Shown here piece after piece: positions 29,662 through 38,795 of a stretch of 64,000 bases of DNA (the first letter of the stretch is position 1; each line of letters starts with the position of its first letter). The translations under genes were made by a program, and so were the position numbers. This DNA is from Micromonosporaceae bacterium KJ-029 (GTDB taxonomy: Bacteria > Actinomycetota > Actinomycetes > Mycobacteriales > Micromonosporaceae). The stretch spans positions 310,001 through 374,000 of the forward strand of contig BIFP01000022.1 of NCBI GenBank assembly GCA_005402585.1, written 5' to 3'. The notes beneath the pieces are model-generated. The model was not told where the DNA came from. It saw nothing but the letters and a program-made list of their open reading frames with translations, and ran no database searches.

Positions 29662-29996
29662 GGCTCACCTCCCAGATAGGTACCTCGGGTCCGGGCCGCT
29701 TACCCCCCGGCCCGGTGCGGCACACGCGACCCGGCCCACCAGCTACGACCAGCCGCCGACCAGCGGCGATCGAAGCCGACACGACGTCGGAAGCACGGCA
29801 GGACGACGGCCCGCGCCCCGTCGGTGACGTGGCCGGACGCTCCGACATTTTCGCCCTGATCAGCCGCAAAGGTGTAACGCTGCACCGGACGGCGGCGCTG
29901 GAGTGGACAGGGCGGGCATCCTGCCTCCCGCCCGCCGGGCCGCGCGCACGAGGGGCTGACGCCACCCGGCGGGGAACAGCCCTCTTGGGAGTCTGT
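29662..29996. other. Divergent promoter region between small protein and subtilisin genes
   Basis: No gene is supported. It must hold both promoters. Nothing beyond the ribosome binding sites at each end could be assigned with confidence. Confidence 0.4.
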
Positions 29997-31478
29997 GTGA
30001 AGAACCTCCGTCGCAAGGCACTCGCCACGGCGTCGGCCCTGGTACTCGGCGCCGGCCTCGCCGCCGTCGCCGGATCACCGGCCACCGGCGGGGCCACCGG
30101 CGCGGAAAGCACGTTCCTGGTGCTCGCCCCGCAGGGGGGCAAGGCTGACCTGGCGGTGGCCCGGGTCGCCGCCGCCGACGGCACCGTGGTGGCCAACTAC
30201 CACCAGATCGGGGTAATGGTCGTCCGGTCGGCGAACCCCGATTTCGTCACCGACGTGGCGGGCGCGGGCGTCGAGTCGGTGGCGCCGACCGCCGGCCTGG
30301 GCACGGTGCTCGACGAGGGCGACACGGTCGAGATGACCGCGGCCCAGATCGCCGAGGCCACCGGCGACCCGACGGCCGAGCCCCTGTACGGCCAGCAGTG
30401 GGACCTGCCCATGATCGACCTGCCAAGGGCGCACGCGGTCACCACCGGCAGCCCCGACGTGGTGGTGGGCGTGCTGGACAGCGGCATCTCCAGCAGCCAC
30501 CCCGATCTGGCGACCCAGATCGCCAAGGACAAGAGCACCTCGTGCGTCGGTGGGGTCGTCGACACCGCCGAGGCGGCGTGGAACCCGACCACCTCCGACC
30601 ACGGCACCCACGTCGCCGGGACCATCGCCGCCGCCCTCAACGGCGTCGGCGTCGCCGGAGTGGCACCGGGGGTCAAGGTCGCCGCGGTCAAGGTCGTCGA
30701 CAACGAGCTCTACATCTACCCGGAGGCCGCCGTCTGCGGCTTCATCTGGGCTGCCGAGCACGGGATGCAACTGACCAACAACAGCTACTACATCGACCCC
30801 TGGCAGCTGAACTGCCGCAACGACGCGCGCCAGCGCCCGGTGTGGCAGGCCGTGCAGCGGGCGATCCGCTACGCGCAGAACAAGGGCGTGCTCACCGTGG
30901 CCGCCGCCGGCAACTCGAACTTCGACCTGGCGCACAAGTTCGTCGACCCCGACAGCCCGAACAACGGCATCCCGGAGGTACGCGGGGTCAACGGTGCCTG
31001 CGTGGTGCTGCCGGCCGAGGCGCCGGGCGTGCTGACCGTCTCGGCGGTCGGGCCGACCGGGGAGAAGAGCCACTACTCGTCGTACGGTCAGGGCGTCATC
31101 GACGTCGCGGCGCCGGGCGGTGACAGCCGGATCCGGACCCGGGGCGCGACCTCGACGACCGCCGACGCGATCCTGTCGACCACCTTCAACACCGTGACCC
31201 GGACCAACGGTTGGGGCTGGAAGCAGGGCACCTCGATGGCCAGCCCGCATGTCGCCGGTGTCGCGGCGCTGGCCCTGTCCGCCCACCCGGGCATGACCCC
31301 GGGGCAGCTGGCCTCGTTCCTGGCGCGCACCGCCGGGTCGAAGCGCTGCCCGGCGGGCCGGTACGACCCGATCCCGCTGATCCCGACCGGAGCCGACTTC
31401 ACCGCCACCTGCCAGGGTGGTACGCGTAACGGCTTCTACGGCGCGGGCATGGTCAACGCGTACGACGCGGTGAAGTAG
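29997..31478 (+). CDS. Secreted subtilisin-like serine protease (S8)
   Basis: Predicted 493 aa from GTG at 29997 behind GGGAG; the frame is open further upstream but without a start signal. The N-terminus is a signal peptide (KNLRRKALATASALVLGAG, then Ala-rich, to about residue 30). A propeptide region (about 37-125) with an inhibitor-I9-like fold follows. The protease domain has the triad D161 (GVLDSGI), H202 (DHGTHVAGT) and S413 (GTSMASPH), with Asn in TNNSYY as the oxyanion residue. It is a single gene that ends in a strong terminator. A general extracellular protease is the likely role. Confidence 0.94.
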   Translation: MKNLRRKALATASALVLGAGLAAVAGSPATGGATGAESTFLVLAPQGGKADLAVARVAAADGTVVANYHQIGVMVVRSANPDFVTDVAGAGVESVAPTAGLGTVLDEGDTVEMTAAQIAEATGDPTAEPLYGQQWDLPMIDLPRAHAVTTGSPDVVVGVLDSGISSSHPDLATQIAKDKSTSCVGGVVDTAEAAWNPTTSDHGTHVAGTIAAALNGVGVAGVAPGVKVAAVKVVDNELYIYPEAAVCGFIWAAEHGMQLTNNSYYIDPWQLNCRNDARQRPVWQAVQRAIRYAQNKGVLTVAAAGNSNFDLAHKFVDPDSPNNGIPEVRGVNGACVVLPAEAPGVLTVSAVGPTGEKSHYSSYGQGVIDVAAPGGDSRIRTRGATSTTADAILSTTFNTVTRTNGWGWKQGTSMASPHVAGVAALALSAHPGMTPGQLASFLARTAGSKRCPAGRYDPIPLIPTGADFTATCQGGTRNGFYGAGMVNAYDAVK

Positions 31479-31485
31479 GCCGCCA

Positions 31486-31521
31486 CCGGTGGGGCCCGGC
31501 GGTCGACGCCGGCCCCACCGG
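31486..31521. terminator. Terminator between subtilisin and phosphoesterase genes
   Basis: CCGGTGGGGCC (31486-31496) and GGCCCCACCGG (31511-31521) form an 11-bp perfect stem with extra inner pairs, starting 7 bases after the subtilisin stop; the convergent gene ends 3 bases away. Confidence 0.8.
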
Positions 31522-31523
31522 CC

Positions 31524-32360
31524 TCAGCCGGCCGGCAGGATCCGGCGCCAGGTGGGCGGCGCCGGCCGGGGTCGCCACTCCCGTGGGTAGCCCACCGACA
31601 CCTCCTCGAAGCGCACCCCGTCGTGCCAGGTGGTACGGGGTATGTGCAGGTGGCCGTAGACCACGGCGGCGGCGTGGAAGCGCCGGTGCCAGTCGGCCGT
31701 CGCCTCCGTGCCGCACCACTGGGCGAAGATCGGATAGCGCAGGATCCGGGTCGGCTCCCGCACCAGCGGCCAGTGGTTCACCAGCACGGTCGGCAGGTCG
31801 TCCCACTCGGCGAGGCGCCGTTCGGTCGCCGCGACCCGCTGCGCGCACCACGCCGACCGGGTTGGGTACGGATCGGGGTGCAGCAGGAACTCGTCGGTGC
31901 AGACGATTCCGGTACGGTACGCCTCCGCCAGCGCCGCCTCCGGGGTGTCCAACCCCTCCGGGCGCCAGCTGTGGTCGTAGAGCAGGAACAGCGGCGCCAC
32001 CCGCACCGGCCCGCCCGGTCCGCGCCAGACCGGGTACGGATCCTCCGGGGTGAGCACGCCGAGGCGCCGACACAGCTCGACCAGGTGCCGGTAGCGATCC
32101 ACGCCGCGCAGCCGGACCGGGTCCGCCGGCGGGGTCCACAGGTCGTGGTTGCCGGGCACCCAGACCACGGTGCCGAAGCGGCGCCGCAGCACGGTCAGGG
32201 CCCACTCGATGTCGGCTACGGTGTCGCCGACGTCACCGGCGACCAGCAGCCAGTCGTCCGGGGACTCGGGCCGCAGCCCCTCCACGACCGCCCGGTTGGC
32301 CGGGTGCCCCACGTGCAGGTCACTGATCGCGAGCAGACTTCCCTCGCCGTGGGCCGCCAT
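31524..32360 (-). CDS. Calcineurin-like metallophosphoesterase
   Basis: Predicted 278 aa from ATG at 32360. All five metal-binding blocks are visible: ISDLHVGH (D-x-H), VAGDVGD, VPGNHDLW (GNHD), VNHWPLV and YGHLHIPR (GHxH). The fold therefore is a dinuclear metal phosphoesterase in the cytoplasm. The substrate is unknown. In other actinomycetes a relative often sits beside a phosphopantetheinyl transferase gene; none is here. Confidence 0.9.
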   Translation of the reverse strand: MAAHGEGSLLAISDLHVGHPANRAVVEGLRPESPDDWLLVAGDVGDTVADIEWALTVLRRRFGTVVWVPGNHDLWTPPADPVRLRGVDRYRHLVELCRRLGVLTPEDPYPVWRGPGGPVRVAPLFLLYDHSWRPEGLDTPEAALAEAYRTGIVCTDEFLLHPDPYPTRSAWCAQRVAATERRLAEWDDLPTVLVNHWPLVREPTRILRYPIFAQWCGTEATADWHRRFHAAAVVYGHLHIPRTTWHDGVRFEEVSVGYPREWRPRPAPPTWRRILPAG

Positions 32361-32442
32361 GCGCCGATCGTAGGCGGACCCCGGGGCGCTGACGAGGGGC
32401 GCGTGCCGGCCGGTGCCCCGGGGCGGCGGACACCGGACCCGG

Positions 32443-32448
32443 TAGGAT
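32443..32448 (+). promoter_or_regulatory. Candidate -10 element of the glyA promoter
   Basis: TAGGAT, a good actinobacterial -10, lies 7 bases upstream of the start of the ZTP riboswitch, so transcription would begin right at the aptamer. Confidence 0.5.
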
Positions 32449-32452
32449 CGGC

Positions 32453-32535
32453 GGGGGCCGTGACTGGCGCGTGGGGATGGAGCACCATCGGGAAGCGGTC
32501 CCGTCACGAGGACGCACGCCGAGCGCCTGGGCCTT
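32453..32535 (+). ncRNA. ZTP (pfl) riboswitch upstream of glyA
   Basis: The leader contains the conserved aptamer blocks in order: GGCCGTGACTGGCG, then CACCATCGGGAAGCGG, then GCGCCTGGGCC. TGGCGC can pair with GCGCCT across the element, and GAGCACCATCGGGAAGCG has the typical internal loop. These match the ZTP/ZMP-sensing pfl motif, which is known to control folate and one-carbon genes, glyA included. It ends 22 bases before the glyA start, so a switch on ribosome access or early termination is possible. Confidence 0.85.
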
Positions 32536-32557
32536 CCGCACGTCATCAGGAGGTCGC

Positions 32558-33994
32558 ATGTCGCCGAACGCCGAGTCCACCGCCTTCCGCAGCGCGCTGG
32601 AGGTCATCCGCGCGGTCGAGCCGCGGGTCGCCGACGCGATCGGGGCGGAGCTCACCGACCAGCGCGAGTCGCTCAAGCTGATCGCCAGCGAGAACTACGC
32701 CTCGCCGGCCACCCTGCTGGCCATGGGCAACTGGCTCAGCGACAAGTACGCCGAGGGCACGGTCGGGCGCCGGTTCTACGCCGGCTGCCAGAACGTGGAC
32801 ACGGTCGAGGCGCTCGCCGCCGAGCACGCCCGGGAACTGTTCGGCGCGGCACACGCGTACGTGCAGCCGCACTCGGGCATCGACGCCAACCTGGTGGCGT
32901 TCTGGGCGATCCTGGCCGACCGGGTGGAGTCCCCGGCGCTGAAGCGGGCGCAGGCCCGCCACGTCAACGACCTGACCGAGGCGGACTGGTTCGCGCTCCG
33001 CCGGGAGCTGGGCGACCAGCGGATGCTCGGCATGTCGCTGGACGCCGGCGGCCACCTCACCCACGGGTTCCGGCCGAACATCTCCGGCAAGATGTTCGAC
33101 CAGCGCAGCTACGGCACCGACCCGGCCACCGGGCTGGTCGACTACGACAAGGTCGCCGAGGCGGCCCGCGAGTTCCGGCCGCTGGTGCTGGTCGCCGGCT
33201 ACTCGGCGTACCCGCGGAAGGTCAACTTCCGGATCATGCGGGAGATCGCCGATTCCGTCGGCGCCACCTTCATGGTGGACATGGCCCACTTCGCCGGCCT
33301 GGTCGCCGGCAAGGTCTTCACCGGCGACTTCGACCCGGTACCGCACGCGCACATCGTCACCACCACCACCCACAAGTCGCTGCGCGGCCCGCGCGGCGGC
33401 ATGGTGCTGTGCGGCCCGGAGCTGGCCGACCAGGTGGACCGGGGCTGCCCGATGGTGCTGGGCGGGCCGCTGCCGCACGTGATGGCCGCCAAGGCGGTGG
33501 CGCTCGCCGAGGCCCGCCGGCCCGACTTCGCCGGCTACGCCGAGCGCATCGTCGACAACGCCCAGGCGTTGGCCGAGGGGCTGCTGCGGCGGGGCGCGAA
33601 GCTGGTCACCGGCGGCACCGACAACCACCTGGTGCTCATCGACGTCACCGGCTACGGGCTGACCGGCCGGCAGGCCGAGCAGGCGTTGCTGGACTCGGGC
33701 ATCGTCACCAACCGCAACGCGGTGCCGCAGGACCCGAACGGTGCCTGGTACACCTCCGGGATCCGGATCGGCACGCCCGCCCTGACCACCCGTGGGTTGG
33801 GCACGGCGGAGATGGACACCACGGCCGAGCTGATCCACACCGTACTCAGCCAGACCACCGCGGGTGCCAACCCGGACGGCACGGCCTCCAAGGCCAAGTA
33901 CGTGCTCGACCCGGCCCTCGCGGACAAGGTCAGCCACCAGGCCGGCGAGCTGCTCGCCGGCTTCCCGCTCTACCCGAGCGTCGACCTGGGCTGA
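32558..33994 (+). CDS. glyA: Serine hydroxymethyltransferase
   Basis: Predicted 478 aa from the ATG at 32558 behind AGGAGG. A longer in-frame reading from 32471 would overlap the riboswitch and is rejected. PLP-dependent fold type [39 protein letters not shown] and the PLP-lysine in [14 protein letters not shown]. It is longer than the common 415-430 aa because of an insertion around 130-190 ([13 protein letters not shown], then [11 protein letters not shown]), a form seen in some actinobacteria. It makes glycine and methylene-THF from serine and THF. Control by the ZTP riboswitch ties it to folate starvation. Confidence 0.96.
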   Translation: MSPNAESTAFRSALEVIRAVEPRVADAIGAELTDQRESLKLIASENYASPATLLAMGNWLSDKYAEGTVGRRFYAGCQNVDTVEALAAEHARELFGAAHAYVQPHSGIDANLVAFWAILADRVESPALKRAQARHVNDLTEADWFALRRELGDQRMLGMSLDAGGHLTHGFRPNISGKMFDQRSYGTDPATGLVDYDKVAEAAREFRPLVLVAGYSAYPRKVNFRIMREIADSVGATFMVDMAHFAGLVAGKVFTGDFDPVPHAHIVTTTTHKSLRGPRGGMVLCGPELADQVDRGCPMVLGGPLPHVMAAKAVALAEARRPDFAGYAERIVDNAQALAEGLLRRGAKLVTGGTDNHLVLIDVTGYGLTGRQAEQALLDSGIVTNRNAVPQDPNGAWYTSGIRIGTPALTTRGLGTAEMDTTAELIHTVLSQTTAGANPDGTASKAKYVLDPALADKVSHQAGELLAGFPLYPSVDLG

Positions 33995-34005
33995 CCCACC
34001 GACGT

Positions 34006-34043
34006 CAGGGTTCCCCGACCGCTGGTGCGGGCGGGGAACCCTG
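34006..34043. terminator. Terminator between glyA and a small convergent gene
   Basis: CAGGGTTCCCC (34006-34016) pairs with GGGGAACCCTG (34033-34043); 11 perfect pairs and a 16-base loop. Confidence 0.75.
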
Positions 34044-34066
34044 GTACCGGACGGCGCCGGGCGGGT

Positions 34067-34327
34067 TCAGGTGAGCGGGCGCTTCAGGTGGTAGCGGTGC
34101 ACCTCGGTGCTGCCCTGCACGTTGTTCACGTCCTCGGCGGCCGAGACCAGTTCCCAGCCCTCCCGGCCGTACCGGTTCAGGTGCGCCACGGCGGTGTCGC
34201 CGTACGGCGTGATGTCCTTTCGCGACCCGTCGGGCCCGTACCAGACGAACGAAACGTGGAAATTCCGGCCCTGCCCTTGATAGCGGCGGACCAACAAGGC
34301 GTACTCCCAGGCAACCATGCCGCCCAT
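34067..34327 (-). CDS. Small DUF4177-like protein
   Basis: Predicted 86 aa from ATG 34327 (or 83 aa from ATG 34318). Pattern: AWEYALLV at the start, LNRYGREGWELVSA in the middle and YHLKRPL at the end, which matches the WEY / GWELV / LKR layout of the DUF4177 family. No signal peptide. The function is not known for the family. It is divergent from the YjbR-like gene. Confidence 0.7.
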   Translation of the reverse strand: MGGMVAWEYALLVRRYQGQGRNFHVSFVWYGPDGSRKDITPYGDTAVAHLNRYGREGWELVSAAEDVNNVQGSTEVHRYHLKRPLT

Positions 34328-34518
34328 TATGACCGTCCAAGCAGGACCACGACACGGCGGCGGTCACAGGTTGCGAACCGGTGAACGCGCTGGGTCGCCG
34401 TACCCGGCAGTGTCCGGGGCGGCACGTCGCCCCCCATCACCGACCCGTGGTGCGCCACGCCGGCCCCGACGGTGGGACAGGGCCGGCCCGGCCGAGGCGG
34501 GCGGCGTATCGTCGGAGG

Positions 34519-34923
34519 ATGGCCAGTTGGGACGACGTACGCCGGATCGCGCTCAGCCTGCCGGAGACCAGCGAGCGGCCCTCCTACGAGGGGGTGGCCG
34601 CGTGGCGGGTCCGGGACAAGCCGTTCGTCTGGGAACGCCCGCTGCGCGGCAAGGAACTCGAAGCCCTCGGACCGGCCGCGCCGGAGGGCCCGATCCTCGG
34701 CGTCCGCGTGGCCGACCTGGGCGTCAAGGAGGCGTTGCTCGCCGACGACCCGGCTCTGTTCTTCACCACGCCGCACTTCGACGGCTACCCCGCCGTGCTG
34801 CTCCGGTTGGACCGGGTCGAGGTGGCCGAGCTGACCGAACTGGTGGAGGACGCCTGGTACGCCCGCGCCCCGAAGCGGGTCGCCGCCGCGTACCGAACCG
34901 GGACGACACCGTCCGAGGGCTGA
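34519..34923 (+). CDS. MmcQ/YjbR-family DNA-binding-like protein
   Basis: Predicted 134 aa. Family features: WDDVRRIALSLPETSERPSYEG at the start, AWRVRDKPFVWERPL, LGVRVADLGVKEALLADDPALFFTTPHFDGYPAVLLRLD, and a C-terminal VEDAWYARAPKRVAAAY. The YjbR fold resembles a double-wing DNA-binding motif; its function is unclear. GGAGG abuts the ATG, too close for a normal ribosome binding site, and TATCGT lies 6 bases upstream of the ATG, so a leaderless transcript is possible. Confidence 0.88.
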   Translation: MASWDDVRRIALSLPETSERPSYEGVAAWRVRDKPFVWERPLRGKELEALGPAAPEGPILGVRVADLGVKEALLADDPALFFTTPHFDGYPAVLLRLDRVEVAELTELVEDAWYARAPKRVAAAYRTGTTPSEG

Positions 34924-35020
34924 CGCCGCAACCGGCGCGACACCACAAGGGAGTTCGGAACGCCCGACCAGGGCCGGCCCGCCCGTGGGTGCCGGGACAC
35001 CCACGGGCGCCTCGCCCGGA

Positions 35021-36685
35021 TCAACTCTGCGTGATCACCTCGTTGGCGGCGAGGCTCTCGGTGCGTTGCCGGATCAGGGTGCGCAGGCTCTCGGCATCGC
35101 TGGCGACCGCCGACACCTCGTGTCCCTCGACGGTGCCCAGCACCTTGGTGACGGCGTCCACCGTGGCCAGCGCCGTGCCGTCTCCGTAGATCTGCTGGTA
35201 GAGGCTGCGGTAGGCGTCCTCGTACAGTTGGGTGAACGCCTCGCTGGCAAGGAAGCGTTCCTTGAGTTTGTGACCGCCCCCGCCAGGGCCGCCGTTTCCA
35301 CCGGGGCCGCCGCCCCCGGGCCTGCCGTTTCCGCCCGGACCGGCAGCGCCGTCGGGCGGGGTGAAGCCGTCGGGCGGGACGAAGTCCGCGGGTGGCTCGA
35401 TGGCTCCGCCCTCCGCGCCGGCTCGCCCGGGGAGACCGCCACCTGGGAAACCGCCGCCCGGGAAGGCTCCGCCGAGCCGGCCCTGCTCGTGCGGGCCCTG
35501 GGTGGCGCTGCCGCTGAAGGTGAGGTTGTAATCCCAGCCGATGACGGTGAACCTCTTCGTACCAAGGTCGTACCAGAGGTAGTAGTTGCGGCCGGGGCCC
35601 GCCATGTCGTCGAAGTTGAGCAGCAGGTTCTGCCAGGCCACGTACCGGGCGAAGGACTCGACGTCGAGCCGGTCGGCGAGTTGCTCGTCGAACTCGGCGT
35701 CGCCGACGGTGTCAACCCACCTGATCAGGTCGATGACCGGTTGCAGGTCCTGGCTGCCCTTCATGGTGATCTGCTTGAAGTCGTCGGCATAGTCGGTCGG
35801 GTCGTCACCCTGGTCGGTGAACTGACCGGTGGCCAGGGACTTGTAGAGCACCCCCGCCCCCTCGAAGTCCTCGGCGAAGTGCTCGTCGGGATGCTCCACG
35901 ATCAGCCGCGCCGTGGTGGGTCGGCCGTTGACGGTGAAGCTGGCGTACGCGTACTCCTGGGCCACCTCGCCTGCGGCAGCGAGCAGGTTGAGGGCGACCG
36001 CCTCGTTGAGCACGGTGGACCCGCCGCCCATCCCGGCGACCCGCACCGCGATCTCCCGGTGGCCCTGGTACCGGCGACCGTCGACGTACTCGTCGAAGCG
36101 GATCAGCCACGGCAGCGTCTCCGGCTCCTCGGCCTTGAGCGACGCCATGGCGAACCCGCCGCCACCCGGACCGCCGGGACCACCCGGACCCTCTGGACCG
36201 CCTGGACCGCCTGGACCGCCGAAGCCACCGGGACCACCCGGACCCCCGCCTGGACCGCCGAAGCCACCGGGACCGCCCCGGCCGAAGTTGCCCTGGGGGG
36301 TCTCGCCGTTGCGGCTCAGGCTACGCAGGGTGGAGTTGCCCTTGAGCCGGATCCCGACGCTGGGGATGGTCGTACCGTCGATGGTCAGGTCGGCCTCGAT
36401 GTACTCCTTCTCCCCCTCGCCGTAGAAGGTGTCCAGCATGCGTTCGTAGTCGGCGTCCCGGAAGACCAGCTCGATACGGTGCGCCACCGTCTCGTCGAAC
36501 AGGTCCACGCTGCCCGCAATGTCCTGGGTGACCACGCCGCCCGCGGTGTCGCTGCTGCTGGTGACATATGGACGAATGCGAACGGAGTTGAGGGTGACGG
36601 TGAGCACGAGCAGGAGAGCGAGGCAGCCGGCCAGGAACTTCCAGTAGTGCCGGACCCGGACCGGGATCCGGTACTTCCACCGCAT
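35021..36685 (-). CDS. CotH-kinase-family protein with Gly/Pro-rich inserts
   Basis: Predicted 554 aa; the ATG overlaps the stop of the DUF4956 gene (ATGA). A basic start and one membrane span (about 16-35) place the rest outside the cell. The CotH domain has GIRLKGNSTLRSL, LIRFDEYVDGRRYQGHREIAV, NEAVALNLLAAAG, LVEHPDEHFAEDF, YKS and the late YLWYDLGTKRFTVIGWDYNLTF block. Atypical ATP-binding CotH kinases phosphorylate proteins. Two collagen-like GGPGG blocks (about 133-175 and 400-470) are inserted inside the domain. The third member of an operon with VTC and DUF4956 genes. Confidence 0.9.
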   Translation of the reverse strand: MRWKYRIPVRVRHYWKFLAGCLALLLVLTVTLNSVRIRPYVTSSSDTAGGVVTQDIAGSVDLFDETVAHRIELVFRDADYERMLDTFYGEGEKEYIEADLTIDGTTIPSVGIRLKGNSTLRSLSRNGETPQGNFGRGGPGGFGGPGGGPGGPGGFGGPGGPGGPEGPGGPGGPGGGGFAMASLKAEEPETLPWLIRFDEYVDGRRYQGHREIAVRVAGMGGGSTVLNEAVALNLLAAAGEVAQEYAYASFTVNGRPTTARLIVEHPDEHFAEDFEGAGVLYKSLATGQFTDQGDDPTDYADDFKQITMKGSQDLQPVIDLIRWVDTVGDAEFDEQLADRLDVESFARYVAWQNLLLNFDDMAGPGRNYYLWYDLGTKRFTVIGWDYNLTFSGSATQGPHEQGRLGGAFPGGGFPGGGLPGRAGAEGGAIEPPADFVPPDGFTPPDGAAGPGGNGRPGGGGPGGNGGPGGGGHKLKERFLASEAFTQLYEDAYRSLYQQIYGDGTALATVDAVTKVLGTVEGHEVSAVASDAESLRTLIRQRTESLAANEVITQS

Positions 36686-37362
36686 CACAGGTCCGTCTGG
36701 TCGTAGCCGGTCAGCACGGTCACCCGCTGGCCACCGGTCCGCTCGGCCAGCGCGTTGATCAGCTCACCAGGCTCGGTGCCCTTCTTCAACCGCACCGTGT
36801 ACGTGATCTCGGTGAGCGCACCGCCCCGGATCGTCTCCATGCTGACCAGCTCGAACTCACCGGTGAAGCGGATCAGCACGTCCTGGATGTACTCGGTGTG
36901 GTTGCCGCTCGGCGGCACCTGCACCTTGACCACCTGCCGTTGGACGCTGGAGGCGAACCAGTTGAACCGGTACATCAGGACGATGATCAGACTGATCGCG
37001 ACGGCGGCGACCACGGCCAGGACGTAGAACCGGGTGCCGCAGGCCATGCCCACGCCCATCACCAGGAAAATGAACCCGACGTCGCGGGTCTCCTTGATCG
37101 CGTTGCGGAAGCGCACTACGGACAACGCCCCGACCAGGGCGAAGGCGCGGGCGATGTTGGAGCCGACGACCAGCATGATCAGCGAGATGAGCATGCCGAG
37201 GATGACGAGAGTCTGGACGTACGACTGGCTGTACGAGATGTTGCGGTGGGTGAACCGGTAGACCCAGCCGATCATCGCGCTGAGCACGAACGACAGCGAG
37301 AGGGCGAGAGCGACGTCGCCGACACTGAACGTGCCGGACAGATCCTGGAACTCGAACGGCAT
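36685..37362 (-). CDS. DUF4956-family membrane protein
   Basis: Predicted 225 aa. Four membrane spans cover about 15-140 (VALALSLSFVLSAMIGWVY, VQTLVILGMLISLIMLVVG, FIFLVMGVGMACGTRF, VVAAVAISLIIVLMYRF). A conserved ALVGALSVVRFRNAIKETRD loop lies between spans 2 and 3. The C-terminal 85 residues form a cytoplasmic alpha/beta domain. The family is usually found next to VTC-type polymerases and CotH proteins, as here, and its role is not established. It is 5 bases after the VTC gene. Confidence 0.92.
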   Translation of the reverse strand: MPFEFQDLSGTFSVGDVALALSLSFVLSAMIGWVYRFTHRNISYSQSYVQTLVILGMLISLIMLVVGSNIARAFALVGALSVVRFRNAIKETRDVGFIFLVMGVGMACGTRFYVLAVVAAVAISLIIVLMYRFNWFASSVQRQVVKVQVPPSGNHTEYIQDVLIRFTGEFELVSMETIRGGALTEITYTVRLKKGTEPGELINALAERTGGQRVTVLTGYDQTDL

Positions 37363-37367
37363 GGGTT

Positions 37368-38321
37368 TCAGACCTCACTCTTCGCGTAATCGGGTGCCGG
37401 GCCGACGGCAGTGGTGCCGACCGGTTCGTCGGCGACGTGGAAGACGGAGCGCGGGGCGCGGCCGAACGCCTCGACGCTCTGGCAGTACTTGGACATCCGG
37501 ACGATGGACATGTTCGATCCGGCGACCAGGTCGGTCAGCCAGTACGGCACCCGCTCGTTGGCCTTGATCTCCAGCACGGAGAGCTTCGCCGGCACGATGA
37601 GTCGGTTCTCGGCGTCCGCGCCGAGGTGGAAGTCACGGTCCCGGCCGCGTACCCGGTGGTCGAGGGTGACCCGCAGCCCGAGGTCGGATCCCCGTCCGAC
37701 GAACGCCTCCCGCTGGTAGCCGGTCATCGCCACCGGTCGCAGGTCCAGGCCGCAGAGCAGTTCGAGAACCTCGTCGAGGAAGGCCCGCTGCTCCGGGGCA
37801 TGATCGACCATCTGCCGCCGGTCGCAGAGATCGCGGGCGAGACCGTACGGCAGGGCAACCCTCCGCTTCTGGGTCACCCGGTTCACCCGCTGCTTGATCT
37901 CGACGTGCACGATGCTGTCGTCGGTGACCACGGACCGGTCGCCGTAGTGCCGGACGCGCAGCTTGCGGCGGAACTTCAGCCCCTCGATCTTCTCCCAGTA
38001 GAAACGCAACTGGTCCGTGTCGTAGTAGACGCTCCACACGCCGTACCCGGTGCTGCCGCCGTGGCTGTCGCGGTCCATCCGGGCCGCGAACTCGTCGCGC
38101 AGTGCCGGCACGTCGTCGGCCGGCACCAGGTACTTGATCTCGTACCGGTTGAAGGCGTGCAGCCGGCTGGGCGCACGCAGCGCGTGCCCGACCTGGTCGT
38201 CGCTGCGAGCCCGATCGTCGCTGCCGGTCCCTGCCGGGCTCTGCCCGGGCGCGGCCGGTGGATCTGGGGGCACCTCCGGGTCGGGGGCGCGGGACGGGGC
38301 ACGACGAAGCCATGAGCGCAT
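37368..38321 (-). CDS. VTC-domain (polyphosphate-polymerase-like) protein
   Basis: Predicted 317 aa from ATG 38321; the start is uncertain because no clear ribosome binding site exists (an in-frame TTG is at 38363). After about 45 disordered Pro/Ala residues comes a VTC domain in the triphosphate-tunnel fold: FNRYEIKYLVP, VYYDTDQLRFYWEKIEGLKFRRKLRVRHYG, VHVEIKQRVNR, RVALPYG and LSVLEIKANERVPYWL. Basic and acidic residues alternate on strands, as expected for a tunnel that binds phosphates and metal. In fungi, this domain makes polyphosphate. It heads an operon with DUF4956 and CotH. Confidence 0.88.
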   Translation of the reverse strand: MRSWLRRAPSRAPDPEVPPDPPAAPGQSPAGTGSDDRARSDDQVGHALRAPSRLHAFNRYEIKYLVPADDVPALRDEFAARMDRDSHGGSTGYGVWSVYYDTDQLRFYWEKIEGLKFRRKLRVRHYGDRSVVTDDSIVHVEIKQRVNRVTQKRRVALPYGLARDLCDRRQMVDHAPEQRAFLDEVLELLCGLDLRPVAMTGYQREAFVGRGSDLGLRVTLDHRVRGRDRDFHLGADAENRLIVPAKLSVLEIKANERVPYWLTDLVAGSNMSIVRMSKYCQSVEAFGRAPRSVFHVADEPVGTTAVGPAPDYAKSEV

Positions 38322-38549
38322 GGGCTGGCCGATCTCGTGGGGGATGGGGACCAGCGCATGCAATCAAGCGAGGCTATGAATCAGCTTTGGATTTCAGATG
38401 AACCAGCGGTGAACTCGAAGCAAATGCCGGTGTCGTGGCTTGTCCCGGGGCAGTGCTCGTTCCTCCCGCGTTCGTCCATTCGCCGCACCGGCGTCGCCCG
38501 TCCCGCGTATCGTCGGCGCCCGTGACCAGCCGTACGGCGACCGCGACCG

Positions 38550-38795
38550 GTGGTGAAGACGCTGTTCTCCGGCGGGTACCCGAACGAGGTGCGGACCGCG
38601 ATCTGCGCGGTCGACGCGGCGCGGGGCCGCCTGCGCGAGCTGGTGGCGCTACCCTCCGGCGGTGACTGCGGCTACCCCGGCCTGGTCTGGCACGACGACC
38701 GCCTCCGGGTCAGCTACTACTCGTCGCACGAGGGACGCAGCTGCGTCTACCTGGCCGAGGTGACGCTCTCCCCCGCCCCCCTGTCTGCGGCCTGA
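38550..38795 (+). pseudogene. Remnant of a sialidase/glycosidase-like gene
   Basis: About 80 residues read FSGGYPNEVRTAI, VDAARGRLRELVALPSGGDCGYPGLVWHDDRLRVSYYSSHEGRSCVYLAEV. This matches the C-terminal end of BNR/exo-sialidase-like secreted or cytoplasmic proteins (SYPGLVWHDGxLWVSYYSSHEG), and nothing recognisable of the other several hundred residues is present upstream. It appears to be the leftover 3' end of a deleted gene. Confidence 0.55.

Noticed and set aside
32471..32557. Upstream in-frame start for glyA
   Set aside because: These codons lie inside the ZTP aptamer. The ATG at 32558 has a proper AGGAGG.
36130..36290. Gly/Pro-coding repeats inside the CotH gene, possible CRISPR or minisatellite
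   Set aside because: They are irregular codon repeats (GGPGG) within a gene, without spacers of constant length. They are a coding low-complexity region.
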